Shown here: positions 1 through 8,679 of the stretch, in pieces
Layout of the letters: every line of letters starts with the position of its first letter
How positions within the stretch are numbered: position 1 is the stretch's first letter
Assembly: GCF_000747665.1 (NCBI RefSeq)
Contig: NZ_BBKT01000001.1
Span: 1-64,000 of the forward strand
Direction: 5' to 3'
DNA length: 64,000 nucleotides
Source: Thermoanaerobacterium saccharolyticum
GTDB lineage: Bacteria; Bacillota; Thermoanaerobacteria; Thermoanaerobacterales; Thermoanaerobacteraceae
Program-made: the position numbers and the translations under genes
Notes under the pieces: model-generated
The model's database searches: none
Seen by the model: the letters and a program-made list of their open reading frames with translations, nothing else
What the model was told of the DNA's origin: nothing

Positions 1-2
1 TG

Positions 3-894
3 AGAGAAATGATTCAAAGTGCTTTATATACATTAGATGATTGTTCTATTCAAATTATCAGAGATTATATTGAAAATATTAAATTTTGATGCAAATGAGT
101 TAAATGAAATTGAAAAAAGATTGGACATACTGGGAAATTTAAAGAGAAAATACGGAAGGACGATTGAAGAAATAATTAGATATAAAGAAGAGAAAAATGA
201 TGAACTTACAAAGTTGTTAAACGCGGAAGAAGAAATACATAAGATAAACAAAGAAAAAGAGGAAATCATGCAGAAAATTAAAGTGATTTCCGATGAAATA
301 CATGAAAGGAGAAAAAATGTAGCAGATTTTCTTGAAAAGAAAATAAGTGATGTCTTGAGTGAGTTAAATATGCCCAATACGATTTTTAAAGTCGATATCA
401 GAAAAAAAGATGTGGCAAATGAAAATGGCATGGACGAAGTGGAATTTTTAATATCAACTAATATTGGTGAACCTTTAAAGCCACTTGATAAAATAGCGTC
501 TGGCGGTGAGTTATCAAGAATTATGTTGGCTTTAAAGACTATTTTGGCTGATTTTGATGGCATATCTACATTAATATTTGATGAAGTAGATACAGGAATA
601 AGCGGCAAAGCAGCCCAATCTGTGGCACAGAAAATAGCTTTGATTTCAAGAAATCGCCAAGTTATATGCGTTACTCATCTTCCTCAAATAACATCTATGG
701 CTGATGCACATTTTAAAATTTCAAAGGATTTTGACAAAGACAAAACTTACATAAAAATTGAAAAATTAGATTATGAAGGAAAAATAAAAGAACTATCGAG
801 AATAATCAGTGGTACTGTTGTTACAAACACTACTTACAGTCATTCGAAGGAGCTAATTGATCTAGCAGAAAACTACAAAAAAAGTTTAATTTAA
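3..894 (+). CDS. recN: DNA repair protein RecN, 3' part, with apparent frameshift
   Basis: This is the C-terminal part of RecN, an SMC-like ATPase that acts on DNA double-strand breaks. The 5' part lies outside the window. Reading from base 3, the frame gives REMIQSALYTLDD and ends at a TGA at 87-89. The homologous continuation DANELNEIEKRLDILGN follows one frame over, so one extra T in TTTT (about 84-87) is likely. The rest shows a charged coiled-coil arm, then ASGGELSRIMLALK (ABC signature), LIFDEVDTGISG (Walker B and D-loop) and QVICVTHLPQ (switch histidine). A hairpin terminator follows. Identity is secure; only the frame break is uncertain. Confidence 0.93.
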
Positions 895-925
895 AAAATA
901 CGGTTCAAGGCCGTATTTTTTTTTA
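893..925 (+). terminator. Rho-independent terminator after recN
   Basis: AAAAAATACGG pairs with CCGTATTTTT around the loop TTCAAGG and is followed by a run of T. It starts at the recN stop codon. Confidence 0.85.
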
Positions 926-1045
926 TTTTGTCATTAGAAAAAAAGTCATTAATTGACTTAGAAATCTAACTTTTTATTGACAGTATATAAATCATTCTAA
1001 AAGGTTAATTTAATCATAGCAAATTTATTTGAGGGAGTGATTAAA

Positions 1046-2356
1046 TTGAATCGCAATAAGATTAAATATTTAATTTTTGCCTTTTTATCCGCTTTAATAA
1101 TATATATAAATTATACACCTGCAATTAAGAGTGTTTACCAGACTCCCAACTATTATAAATTTTTTGAAGGAGAAAAAGTAAAATTTAATTTTAATTTACC
1201 ACTTAAAGTAGGCTTTTATACAGATAGACAAGGCATTGTAAAAATAAATAATGATGAAAGTGGCAATAATATTTTAAATCTTGATAAGCCATTTTCTGTC
1301 GAAACTTTAAACTGTGGGAAAGTAAATATAAATTTCAGGTTATTTGGAATATTTCCAATAAAAAGTATTTATGTTGATGTTATACCAACAATAAAGGTAA
1401 TTCCTGGTGGCGATTCAATTGGAGTTAAGCTTAACACAAAGGGAGCACTTGTGGTAGGGTATTCTGATATAATAGGAACAGATGATAAAATTTACAGTCC
1501 ATACCGAGAAGGGAAAATACAAATAGGTGATATAATTCTTGAAATTAACAACATAAAGATTAATTCTGCTGATGACATTACAGACATTATTAACAATCAA
1601 AAAGATACAATGATAACACTTAAAATAAGTAGAAAAGGCAATATAGTTTATTCAAAATTACATCCAGTTTTGGCTAAAGATGATAAAAAGTATAAGCTGG
1701 GATTATGGGTAAGGGATCATACAGCAGGTATTGGAACGTTGACATTTTACACTGAAGATAAAAAATATTATGCCGCTTTAGGACATGCTATTACCGATAT
1801 AGACACAGGAGACATTCTATCAGTTAACAACGGACAAATAATGAAGTCCAAAATAACATCTGTAAGTAAAGGGAAAAGAAGCAGTCCAGGAGAGCTTAGA
1901 GGTATTTTTTTAGAGGAAGTTGACACAATAGGTGATATTGAAAAAAATACTGAGTATGGCATATATGGAAAGATAATTAATCCTATTGGTATAAGTTTAA
2001 AACCAATACCAATAGGTTATCAATCACAAGTTATTGAAGGACCAGCAAAAATCCTTACGACAATAGACAATACAGGAGTAAAGGAATTTGACATTCAGAT
2101 AATAAAGAAAGTGGACCAAAAGAATCCAAATCAAAAAGGAATGATAATAAAAATTGTGGACAAGGAATTGTTAGATAAAACAGGTGGTATTGTCCAGGGA
2201 ATGAGTGGAAGTCCAATTATACAAAATGGCAAACTAATAGGTGCTGTAACGCATGTTTTTGTCAATGATCCAACTAAAGGATATGCAGTATATGCTGAAT
2301 GGATGATAAATGAGATGGAAAATTTACATCATGACGAAAATGTGTTTAAAAATTAG
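1046..2356 (+). CDS. spoIVB: SpoIVB peptidase (S55 family)
   Basis: SpoIVB is the forespore-secreted serine peptidase that triggers activation of pro-sigma-K processing in the mother cell. The protein is about 436 residues, close to the Bacillus length. It has an N-terminal membrane anchor (KYLIFAFLSALIIYI), a PDZ domain in the first half (VGYSDIIG, IQIGDIILEINN), and a C-terminal S55 peptidase domain. The catalytic histidine lies in ALGHAITD (near codon 247) and the catalytic serine in GMSGSP (near codon 387). A GTG at 1037 is in frame, but GAGGGAG at 1031-1037 is spaced correctly for the TTG at 1046, so I prefer that start. It lies between recN and spo0A, the usual Firmicute arrangement. 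Confidence 0.95.
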   Translation: MNRNKIKYLIFAFLSALIIYINYTPAIKSVYQTPNYYKFFEGEKVKFNFNLPLKVGFYTDRQGIVKINNDESGNNILNLDKPFSVETLNCGKVNINFRLFGIFPIKSIYVDVIPTIKVIPGGDSIGVKLNTKGALVVGYSDIIGTDDKIYSPYREGKIQIGDIILEINNIKINSADDITDIINNQKDTMITLKISRKGNIVYSKLHPVLAKDDKKYKLGLWVRDHTAGIGTLTFYTEDKKYYAALGHAITDIDTGDILSVNNGQIMKSKITSVSKGKRSSPGELRGIFLEEVDTIGDIEKNTEYGIYGKIINPIGISLKPIPIGYQSQVIEGPAKILTTIDNTGVKEFDIQIIKKVDQKNPNQKGMIIKIVDKELLDKTGGIVQGMSGSPIIQNGKLIGAVTHVFVNDPTKGYAVYAEWMINEMENLHHDENVFKN

Positions 2357-2383
2357 GGATTACATTTTTCCCTAATTTTTTAT
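2350..2383 (+). terminator. Rho-independent terminator after spoIVB
   Basis: AATTAGGGA at 2351-2359 pairs with TCCCTAATT at 2369-2377 and is followed by T residues. It separates spoIVB from the spo0A promoter. Confidence 0.85.
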
Positions 2384-2391
2384 TGTTAAAA

Positions 2392-2418
2392 GAAGGAAAT
2401 TCTAATTTTATGTAGAAT
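2392..2418 (+). promoter_or_regulatory. Sigma-H-type promoter of spo0A
   Basis: GAAGGAAAT at 2392-2400 matches the sigma-H -35 consensus RWAGGANNT exactly. After 13 bases, AGAAT at 2414-2418 matches the -10 consensus HGAAT. It lies about 50 bases before the spo0A start, as expected for the Spo0A/sigma-H feedback loop known in Bacillus. Confidence 0.75.
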
Positions 2419-2468
2419 ATTATAAAGTAGATTTGTTTTTTATAAAATGGCGTAAGGAGGGGCGTTTG

Positions 2469-3252
2469 TTGTTAAAGAAAATTAAATTAGGAATTTGTGA
2501 TGATAATAAGGAATTTGTCGGTATAATGGTTGATTACCTTTCGTCAAAAGAAAATATCGAAATTGTAGGTGTAGCAAATGATGGCAATCAAGCAGTTAAA
2601 CTTATTCAAGATAATGATTTAGATCTTTTAATCTTGGATATCATAATGCCGTATTTGGATGGCATTGGAGTCTTAGAAAAAGTTAATGAACTAAAGAAAA
2701 AAAAGACCTAAAATAATCATTTTATCGGCAGTAGGTCAGGAAAAAATTACACAAAGAGCAATAAGTCTTGGAGCAGATTATTACATCTTAAAACCGTTTG
2801 ATTTAGAATTGCTTTCTAAAAGAATAACAGAGATAATGGAGTATCAGCCTGATGTGGTGTCAAAGGCTGTTATGCCTATAATCGGAGACAAAAAATCTGT
2901 CGACTTAGAAACTCTTATAACACAGGTTATCCATGATGTAGGAATACCTGCACACATAAAAGGATATCTGTATTTAAGAGATGCCATAACATTAGTAATA
3001 AGTAATATTGAATACTTAAATTCTGTGACGAAGCTTTTATATCCCAAGATAGCGGAAAAATATGAGACTACTCCCAGTAGAGTGGAAAGGGCTATAAGAC
3101 ATGCGATTGAAGTTGCATGGAGCAGAGGTAAAGTCGATGTTTTAAATGATCTATTTGGTTATACAATTAACGATGAAAAGGGGAAACCGACCAATTCTGA
3201 ATTTATCGCGCTTATTGCTGACAAATTAAGATTAAGTTTAAAGACAAACTGA
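2469..3252 (+). CDS. spo0A: Spo0A sporulation master regulator, apparent frameshift
   Basis: Spo0A is the phosphorelay response regulator that commits the cell to sporulation. The receiver domain carries the acidic pocket CDD, the phosphoacceptor Asp in [13 protein letters not shown] and the conserved Lys in YYILKPFD. The C-terminal DNA-binding domain is almost invariant ([48 protein letters not shown]). The frame breaks at the eight A run 2697-2704; removing one A joins ELKKKK to [14 protein letters not shown] and gives 260 residues. AGGAGGGG at 2455-2462 favours the TTG at 2469 over an upstream ATG at 2433. Spo0A is needed for sporulation, so a sequencing error is likelier than a true lesion. 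Confidence 0.95.
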
Positions 3253-3284
3253 AAAATGCGGTGAGTGGTTCACCGTATTTTTTG
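3252..3284 (+). terminator. Rho-independent terminator after spo0A
   Basis: AATGCGGTGA at 3255-3264 pairs with TCACCGTATT at 3270-3279, with one G-T pair, and leads into a T run. Confidence 0.8.
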
Positions 3285-3307
3285 TTTTACCTTGTAGAAA
3301 ATTGTGC

Positions 3308-3313
3308 TATAAT
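3308..3313 (+). promoter_or_regulatory. Candidate -10 box of steA
   Basis: A perfect TATAAT lies 32 bases before the steA start. The -35 region (TTTTAC at 3285-3290, 17 bases upstream) is poor, so this is only a candidate sigma-A promoter. Confidence 0.4.
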
Positions 3314-3344
3314 AAACAAAGAAAAGATGTATGGAGGTTTTACC

Positions 3345-4466
3345 ATGCAAATTACCGGTACAGTTAAAATGGACAAAAGAACGAAAAACCTGGCAAAGCG
3401 CATAGGTCCTGGAGAAATCGCTGTAATAGATCATGTTGACATCGACGAAATTGGTGCTGAATCTTTAATAGAAAAGAAGATTTTGGCTGTTATAAATGCT
3501 AATAAATCGATAAGCGGCAGATATCCTAATTTAGGCCCTTCTATTATAGATAAGGCTGGTATTCCTATTATAGATGAAGTTGGCGAAGATATATTTGATT
3601 TGTTAAAAGAGAATGATAAGATTACTATAATCGATAATGAAATATATAAAGATGGTAAATTGTTAAAAAGGGGAAAATTGCTTACACATGATGTCATTAA
3701 TTACAAAATGGAAGAGTGCAAGGAAAATCTCGAAATAGAATTGGATAAGTTCATTGAGAATACACTTGAATATGCTAAAAAAGAAAAATCATTTATTTTA
3801 GGTGATATTGAAATACCAGACGTAAAGACAAAATTTAAAGATAGACAAGCACTGGTTGTTGTAAGAGGAAAAGACTATAAGGAAGACTTATATACTATTA
3901 GGCAGTATATAACAGATGTAAAACCTATATTGATAGGAGTAGATGGCGGTGCAGATGCAATACTGGAATTTGGCTTGACTCCTGATATCATAATTGGCGA
4001 CATGGATAGCGTAAGCGATAAAGCTTTGAAAAAAGCAAAGGAAATAGTAGTTCATGCCTATCCCAATGGCAAGTCTCCTGGGTTAGAAAGAGTTAAATCA
4101 TTAGGACTTGATGCACATATATTTAAAGCACCAGGAACAAGCGAAGATATTGCTATGCTTTTAGCATATGAAAAGGGTGCAGATTTAATAGTGGCTGTTG
4201 GTACTCATTCCAGTATGATCGATTTTTTAGAAAAAGGAAGGAAAGGAATGTCTAGCACATTTCTCGTAAGATTAAAGATTGGATCGAAGCTTATTGATGC
4301 TAAAGGGGTTAATAAATTATACAGGGAAAATTTTAGGCTTTCATATGTTTTTAGTATTATATTTGCGGCAATGGTTCCACTTAGTGTAATAGCTTATTTT
4401 TCACCACCTATGCAACAGCTTTTAAAACTTTTGCAGCTAAGGATAAGGCTTTTAATAGGATTTTAG
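3345..4466 (+). CDS. steA: SteA-like envelope/cytokinesis-associated protein
   Basis: The 373-residue protein matches the SteA family. In Corynebacterium SteA works with the membrane protein SteB to control cell-wall hydrolysis at the septum. Visible features are an N-terminal domain (IGPGEIAVIDHVDIDEIGA), a central thiamin-pyrophosphokinase-like domain with DGGADAILEFGLTPDIIIGDMDS, and two hydrophobic C-terminal segments (SYVFSIIFAAMVPLSVIAYF). The ATG at 3345 follows GGAGG; the frame is open upstream to 3261 but there is no better ribosome site there. The partner steB begins 10 bases downstream. The role in a Gram-positive spore former is inferred from the pairing only. Confidence 0.8.
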   Translation: MQITGTVKMDKRTKNLAKRIGPGEIAVIDHVDIDEIGAESLIEKKILAVINANKSISGRYPNLGPSIIDKAGIPIIDEVGEDIFDLLKENDKITIIDNEIYKDGKLLKRGKLLTHDVINYKMEECKENLEIELDKFIENTLEYAKKEKSFILGDIEIPDVKTKFKDRQALVVVRGKDYKEDLYTIRQYITDVKPILIGVDGGADAILEFGLTPDIIIGDMDSVSDKALKKAKEIVVHAYPNGKSPGLERVKSLGLDAHIFKAPGTSEDIAMLLAYEKGADLIVAVGTHSSMIDFLEKGRKGMSSTFLVRLKIGSKLIDAKGVNKLYRENFRLSYVFSIIFAAMVPLSVIAYFSPPMQQLLKLLQLRIRLLIGF

Positions 4467-4476
4467 GAGGAGATCT

Positions 4477-5403
4477 ATGAACGTAAATATTAGATATTAT
4501 GTATTGACGATAGCAGCAATTTTTATGGCATTGGGTATCGGCATATTTATAGGCTTCATGCTGGACGGACAAAAAGTTTTTTCTGAACAGCAGGAAACGA
4601 TCATAAATCAGTTAGAGCAAAAATTCAAAGATATCCAAACTGAAAATTCTAACTTAAAGGACAATGTACAAAGTTTGAATAAACAACTTGACTATATGAA
4701 CCAATACGGGAAAATTGTTTTTCCTGAGATTGTAAAAGGACGCTTAAATGGTGTAAAAGTTGCAATAATTGAAACAAACAATGATTTTATCTATCCAGGT
4801 TTAAGGAATGCTTTGATGAAGGCAGGTGCAACGATATCATCAGTTACAATATTTAAAGATGATTTGAATAATTTAGATCAGTCAGAAAAAGATGATTTAA
4901 TAATGAATTTGTCTAAGTACGGCAATATTGATAGCAATCATCTCATCGAATCTTTATCTGAAAAATTGACTGAAGTTCTTGTTACCGGACAAGATGGAGA
5001 ATTGATAACTTATTTAAAAGATAAAGGTTACATCGACTTTACTGGTACACCGGGGAATACAGATTTTATTGTGTTGGCAGGCGGCAGCAATCTTAAAAAT
5101 AACAATTTAAATATAGTAGATATTCCAATAATAAAGCAATCAAAAATCTTAAATGTGCCGATTGTTGGAGTTGAACAGAGCGATGTAAAATATTCTTACA
5201 TGGATGCGTATAGAAAACAGCACTTGTCAACTGTTGATAACATAGATACGATTATAGGACAAACTTCTTTGATAATGGTAATGCAAGGCAAAGAGGGAAA
5301 TTATGGAGTAAAACCTGGAGACACATCGATTATGCCCGATGCTTTTATAGAATATCAACAGAATCAAAATCAAAATAAGACAAATTCAAACGAGGTGAAA
5401 TGA
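4477..5403 (+). CDS. steB: SteB/MctB-family membrane protein
   Basis: A 308-residue protein of the family often annotated as copper transporter MctB (Rv1698), now known in Corynebacterium as SteB. It has one N-terminal membrane segment (VLTIAAIFMALGIGIFIGFML), a coiled-coil stretch (about residues 38-75, QLEQKFKDIQTENSNLKDN), and an extracytoplasmic Rossmann-like domain (VKVAIIETNNDFIYPGLRNA). It follows steA closely with GGAGG at 4467-4471 and overlaps the next gene at ATGA. A copper transport role is not supported by any visible metal motif; partnership with SteA is the better reading. Confidence 0.78.
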   Translation: MNVNIRYYVLTIAAIFMALGIGIFIGFMLDGQKVFSEQQETIINQLEQKFKDIQTENSNLKDNVQSLNKQLDYMNQYGKIVFPEIVKGRLNGVKVAIIETNNDFIYPGLRNALMKAGATISSVTIFKDDLNNLDQSEKDDLIMNLSKYGNIDSNHLIESLSEKLTEVLVTGQDGELITYLKDKGYIDFTGTPGNTDFIVLAGGSNLKNNNLNIVDIPIIKQSKILNVPIVGVEQSDVKYSYMDAYRKQHLSTVDNIDTIIGQTSLIMVMQGKEGNYGVKPGDTSIMPDAFIEYQQNQNQNKTNSNEVK

Positions 5404-6077
5404 TGGCTGTAAGTGTTTTGATACCGGCATACAATGAAGGCAAGAGAATCGTTGATACAATAAAAGGTATGGAGAATATAGGAGAAATTGATGAGATCAT
5501 TGTTATAAATGATGGTTCTACAGACGATACACCAGATAAAGCTAAAAAAGCAGGAGCAAAATTGGTGAACCTAAAAAATAATTCTGGTAAAGGAAGAGCT
5601 TTAAAAGAAGGATTAAAATACGTTAAAAATGATGTTATCGCTTTTATTGACGCAGATGTGGGTTTAACTTCTCGAGAGGTAATCAAATTAATAAAACCTG
5701 TTTTAAATGGCGATGCAGATGTTACTGTAGCTAGATTTCCTAAAGTCAATGTTAAATCAGGCTTTGGATTTGTAAAGAGATTGGCAAAATACGGTGTAAA
5801 ATTGCTTACTGGTCATGATTTTGATTCTACACTCTCTGGGCAAAGGGTTTTTAAAAAAGAAGTGCTTGACAACATAAAAAAATTTTATGGTGGTTATGGC
5901 ATAGAAGTTGGTATGACAATCGACCTATTTAATTTAGGATATAAGATTAAAGAAGTAGATGTTGATATGACGCACTCCGTTACATTAAGAGATATTAAAG
6001 GTTTTATTCACAGAGGCAGACAATTTCTCGATATACTTAAGGTTTTATTAATAAAAGCGATATTTAAGGATCGGTGA
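5400..6077 (+). CDS. Family 2 glycosyltransferase
   Basis: About 225 residues with the GT-A fold signature: VSVLIPAYNEGKRI at the N-terminus, IIVINDGSTDDT, and the metal-binding DxD-type AFIDADVG. It resembles dolichyl-phosphate-sugar-synthase-like GT2 enzymes that transfer an activated sugar to a lipid or wall acceptor. The substrate cannot be told from sequence. ATG codons at 5400 and 5403 are both possible after GAGGTG. It overlaps steB and is followed by a polyprenyl-phosphate sugar transferase homologue, so a cell-envelope polymer is the likely product. Confidence 0.85.
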   Translation: MMAVSVLIPAYNEGKRIVDTIKGMENIGEIDEIIVINDGSTDDTPDKAKKAGAKLVNLKNNSGKGRALKEGLKYVKNDVIAFIDADVGLTSREVIKLIKPVLNGDADVTVARFPKVNVKSGFGFVKRLAKYGVKLLTGHDFDSTLSGQRVFKKEVLDNIKKFYGGYGIEVGMTIDLFNLGYKIKEVDVDMTHSVTLRDIKGFIHRGRQFLDILKVLLIKAIFKDR

Positions 6078-6081
6078 TAAA

Positions 6082-6891
6082 GTGACATTATTAATAATTT
6101 TTATCATATCTTTTTTATTAATGATAGTAATTCAAAAATTTATAATTCAGATATTAAACAAAGATGTGTGTTTAAAGCCTAATTATAAAAATGTTTTGAT
6201 TCCAGTATGTGGTGGAATAGCTTTTGTTCCAACTATATTTGTTGCAACGATTATCTCAAAGTTTGTTGGGCTTTCTGATGAAATGATACCGATTTTTTTA
6301 GTTTCCATTATATTGATGTCTTATGTAGGTTTAATCGATGATTTATTAGGAGACAGGAGTGTGACAGGATTAAAAGGTCATATTAAATCGCTTCTAAATA
6401 TAAAACTGACAACAGGAGGTTTAAAAGCAGTAATAGGCGTTATAGTATCGTTTTACATAAGCGTAAATATCAGCAATAGATTAGTTGATATAATAGTTAA
6501 CACAATATTGATATCTTTATTTACTAATTTTTTGAATTTACTTGATTTAAGACCTGGAAGAGCTTGCAAAGCGTTCTTTTTTATATCCATTATTTTCTTA
6601 TTAGTAGGCGCTGGAAACTTTTTGATTTTACTGATAGTTTTGGGGGCTGTAATTGCCTTTATGCCGCTGGATTTAAAAGCAAAAATTATGTTAGGTGACA
6701 CTGGTTCTAACATTCTTGGTCTTACATTAGGGATATCAAGTGTTTTATTGTTTAATTTCAATATAAAGTTAATTATTTTAGCATTTTTAATTTTAATTCA
6801 TATTATTACTGAAAAATATTCATTGTCTAAAATAATAGAAAGGAATAAGTTTTTGAATTATTTAGACATGATTGGCAGAGGACGTGATTAG
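6082..6891 (+). CDS. MraY/WecA-family sugar-phosphate transferase
   Basis: A 269-residue polytopic membrane protein of glycosyltransferase family 4 (MraY/WecA/TagO), which moves a sugar phosphate from UDP-sugar to undecaprenyl phosphate. The conserved acidic motif appears as GLIDDLLGD, followed by NLLDLRPGRA and IMLGDTGSN. About eight hydrophobic segments are visible. It starts at GTG 6082, four bases after the GT2 gene stop. It is shorter than MraY (about 320 residues), and dedicated mraY normally sits in the dcw cluster, so this is probably a paralogue acting on an accessory envelope polymer. Confidence 0.8.
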   Translation: MTLLIIFIISFLLMIVIQKFIIQILNKDVCLKPNYKNVLIPVCGGIAFVPTIFVATIISKFVGLSDEMIPIFLVSIILMSYVGLIDDLLGDRSVTGLKGHIKSLLNIKLTTGGLKAVIGVIVSFYISVNISNRLVDIIVNTILISLFTNFLNLLDLRPGRACKAFFFISIIFLLVGAGNFLILLIVLGAVIAFMPLDLKAKIMLGDTGSNILGLTLGISSVLLFNFNIKLIILAFLILIHIITEKYSLSKIIERNKFLNYLDMIGRGRD

Positions 6892-6893
6892 TT

Positions 6894-7970
6894 GTGATTT
6901 CAATTAAAAAAGGGATTGTTAAAAAGATTATATCAGAAAAGGTTGATATATGCTTTGTAGAGGTTGATGTAGAAGGAATTGTTTCAAAGGCGGTAAATTA
7001 TAATAAAATTACAGGCATAATAAATGTTGATGATGTGGTTTATGTAAATCAAACGGCTAGAAATCTGCAATTAGGTACTGGCGGGTATGACTTTGTCGTA
7101 CTTAATACAAGATATGATGCGTTTGAATATAAAAACATAGGGCATATAATGAAAATGCGCTATGCTCCCATGCAGATTAATGTGCTTTCGGTAGAAGAAC
7201 AAGATAGTCCATACCATGATGTTTTTAATGATTTTAAAGGATTAGAGGGTATGCCTGTGATAGTAGCTGAACTTCACAGCATGTTGGCCCCTACTGCTAT
7301 GGTACTGAAGAAACTAAGACCGTCTGTTAAAATATCATATATAATGACTGATTCTGCTTGCTTGCCTATATATTTCAGCAATACTGTCCATTATTTAAAA
7401 GAAAATAATTTTATCGATGCAACAATTACTATCGGTCATGCTTTTGGAGGGGATTTTGAGGCTGTTAATATTTATTCGGCATTAATATGCGCAAAGGAAG
7501 TAGCCAAAAGTGACGTTGCAATTGTGGCTATGGGGCCAGGCATAGTCGGTACAGGAACAAAATATGGATTTTCAGGCATTGATCAAGCCGCGATTATAGA
7601 TGCGATTAATAAGATAAATGGCAATCCTGTATTGATACCCAGAATTAGTTTTAATGATTCAAGAGAAAGACACAACGGCATAAGTCATCATACTGTTACA
7701 GTAGTAGAACTTGTAAATAGCACATGCACTATTGCAGTCCCAAAACTGAAACATGAAAGACAGCTTATGCTAAAAAAGCAATTAGAAAATAATGCGTTTG
7801 ACAAAATGAATAAACGCTTTGTTGATATTGAAAAATATAGAGAGTTATTGCACAATGTAAAAGATATTAAATTCACTACTATGGGAAGAGGACTTGATGA
7901 AGAAAGCGAGTTTTTCGATGCTTGTATTGCTGCAGCAGTTTACTGTTCGGATCTATTAATGGTTGATTAA
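6894..7970 (+). CDS. DUF3866 family protein of unknown function
   Basis: A 358-residue, probably cytoplasmic protein that I recognise as the DUF3866 family common in Gram-positive genomes; its function is unknown. Conserved-looking stretches include LGTGGYDFVVLN, VIVAELHSMLAPTA, VAIVAMGPGIVGTGTKYGFSGIDQ and ISFNDSRERHNGISHHT. There is no signal peptide or clear membrane segment. The GTG start at 6894 lies two bases after the preceding stop, so it is cotranscribed with the envelope genes. Its 3' end overlaps the small minus-strand mciZ-like ORF by 15 bases. Confidence 0.75.
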   Translation: MISIKKGIVKKIISEKVDICFVEVDVEGIVSKAVNYNKITGIINVDDVVYVNQTARNLQLGTGGYDFVVLNTRYDAFEYKNIGHIMKMRYAPMQINVLSVEEQDSPYHDVFNDFKGLEGMPVIVAELHSMLAPTAMVLKKLRPSVKISYIMTDSACLPIYFSNTVHYLKENNFIDATITIGHAFGGDFEAVNIYSALICAKEVAKSDVAIVAMGPGIVGTGTKYGFSGIDQAAIIDAINKINGNPVLIPRISFNDSRERHNGISHHTVTVVELVNSTCTIAVPKLKHERQLMLKKQLENNAFDKMNKRFVDIEKYRELLHNVKDIKFTTMGRGLDEESEFFDACIAAAVYCSDLLMVD

Positions 7971-8069
7971 CTCATAAAATGTTTTGTACTTAGAAGAAAG
8001 GTCATTTAAAAGCTTTAAAAGCTGGCGAAATTTGCCTGTAAAATAAATTTTGTTTTCGTATATAATCAT
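7956..8069 (-). CDS. mciZ: Small MciZ-like peptide, candidate FtsZ inhibitor
   Basis: A 37-codon ORF on the minus strand starts at ATG 8069 and stops at TAA 7956-7958. The product begins MIIYENKIYFTGKFRQLLKL and ends YKTFYELINH. An AAAGGAG box lies eight bases before the ATG. The pattern (short beta strand, GK, amphipathic helix, YxxTFxxxI) aligns by eye with Bacillus subtilis MciZ, a 40-residue inhibitor of FtsZ made in the mother cell; both share GK near residue 13 and TF near residue 30. As I recall, Bacillus mciZ also lies next to nudF, the gene just downstream here. The ribosome site and context support a real gene. The MciZ assignment rests on short similarity. Confidence 0.62.
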   Translation of the reverse strand: MIIYENKIYFTGKFRQLLKLLNDLSSKYKTFYELINH

Positions 8070-8141
8070 CACATTCACTCCTTTAATGTTATCTTATGCA
8101 ATTTAAGTAAAAAATATACTAATTAGAAAGGATCGTATAAA

Positions 8142-8666
8142 ATGGAGTTAACTGAAGTAACAAAGAATTCAAATATCATATTTTCGGGCAAGATAATAAA
8201 CTTAAGAGTAGATGATGTTGTTTTGCCAAACGGAAAGGTAACAACAAGAGAAATTGTTGAACACAATGGTGGTGTTTCCATATTAGCGATAAACAAAAGC
8301 GGTAAAATAATCATGGTAGAACAATACAGAAAACCAGCAGAGAAGATTCTGTTGGAGATACCTGCTGGAAAATTAAATATTGGAGAGGAGCCTATAGAAT
8401 GTGCAAAAAGAGAGCTAATGGAGGAAACAGGGTATATAGCGAAAGAGCTTAAACACTTGTTTTCATTTTATCCATCTCCTGGTTTTTCCACAGAAATTTT
8501 GCATTTATTTTTGGCGGATGATTTAGAAAAAGGCGTATCAAATACAGATCCAGATGAATTTTTAAACGTCCATGAGTATACAGTCGATGAGATAAAAGGT
8601 ATAATGCAAAAAGGCTTGATTGAAGATGCAAAAACACTTATTGCTTTATTGTATTATATAAGGTGA
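8142..8666 (+). CDS. nudF: ADP-ribose pyrophosphatase (Nudix)
   Basis: A 174-residue Nudix hydrolase that cleaves ADP-ribose to AMP and ribose 5-phosphate. The Nudix box GX5EX7REUXEEXGU is complete (G, E, then REL, EE and GY, around residues 76-98), and the ADPRase-typical YPSPGFSTEIL follows about 15 residues later. The ATG at 8142 follows GAAAGGA. It is the first plus-strand gene after a 171-base gap and is followed by the EndoQ gene with 13 bases between. Its position near spoIIM and xerD matches Bacillus. Confidence 0.93.
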   Translation: MELTEVTKNSNIIFSGKIINLRVDDVVLPNGKVTTREIVEHNGGVSILAINKSGKIIMVEQYRKPAEKILLEIPAGKLNIGEEPIECAKRELMEETGYIAKELKHLFSFYPSPGFSTEILHLFLADDLEKGVSNTDPDEFLNVHEYTVDEIKGIMQKGLIEDAKTLIALLYYIR

Positions 8667-8679
8667 AAAGGAGTTTAAA

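Noticed and set aside
84-92. Selenocysteine at the in-frame TGA of recN
   Set aside because: The homologous continuation is in a different frame, so readthrough would not restore the protein.
33-608. A 191-codon minus-strand frame opposite recN
   Set aside because: It has no ribosome site, its product is a biased Ser/Phe/Ile string, and it mirrors the charged coiled coil of RecN.
898-916. tRNA T-loop-like GGTTCAAGGCC
   Set aside because: It is the loop and stem of the recN terminator; no acceptor or anticodon arms can be formed.
2697-2704. Programmed frameshifting in spo0A
   Set aside because: The A run could slip, but no stimulatory structure or upstream ribosome site is evident, and the same +1 error occurs in unrelated genes.
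4477-5403. Copper transporter
   Set aside because: The family label comes from MctB, but there is one membrane segment and no metal-binding motif; the steA pairing is a better guide.
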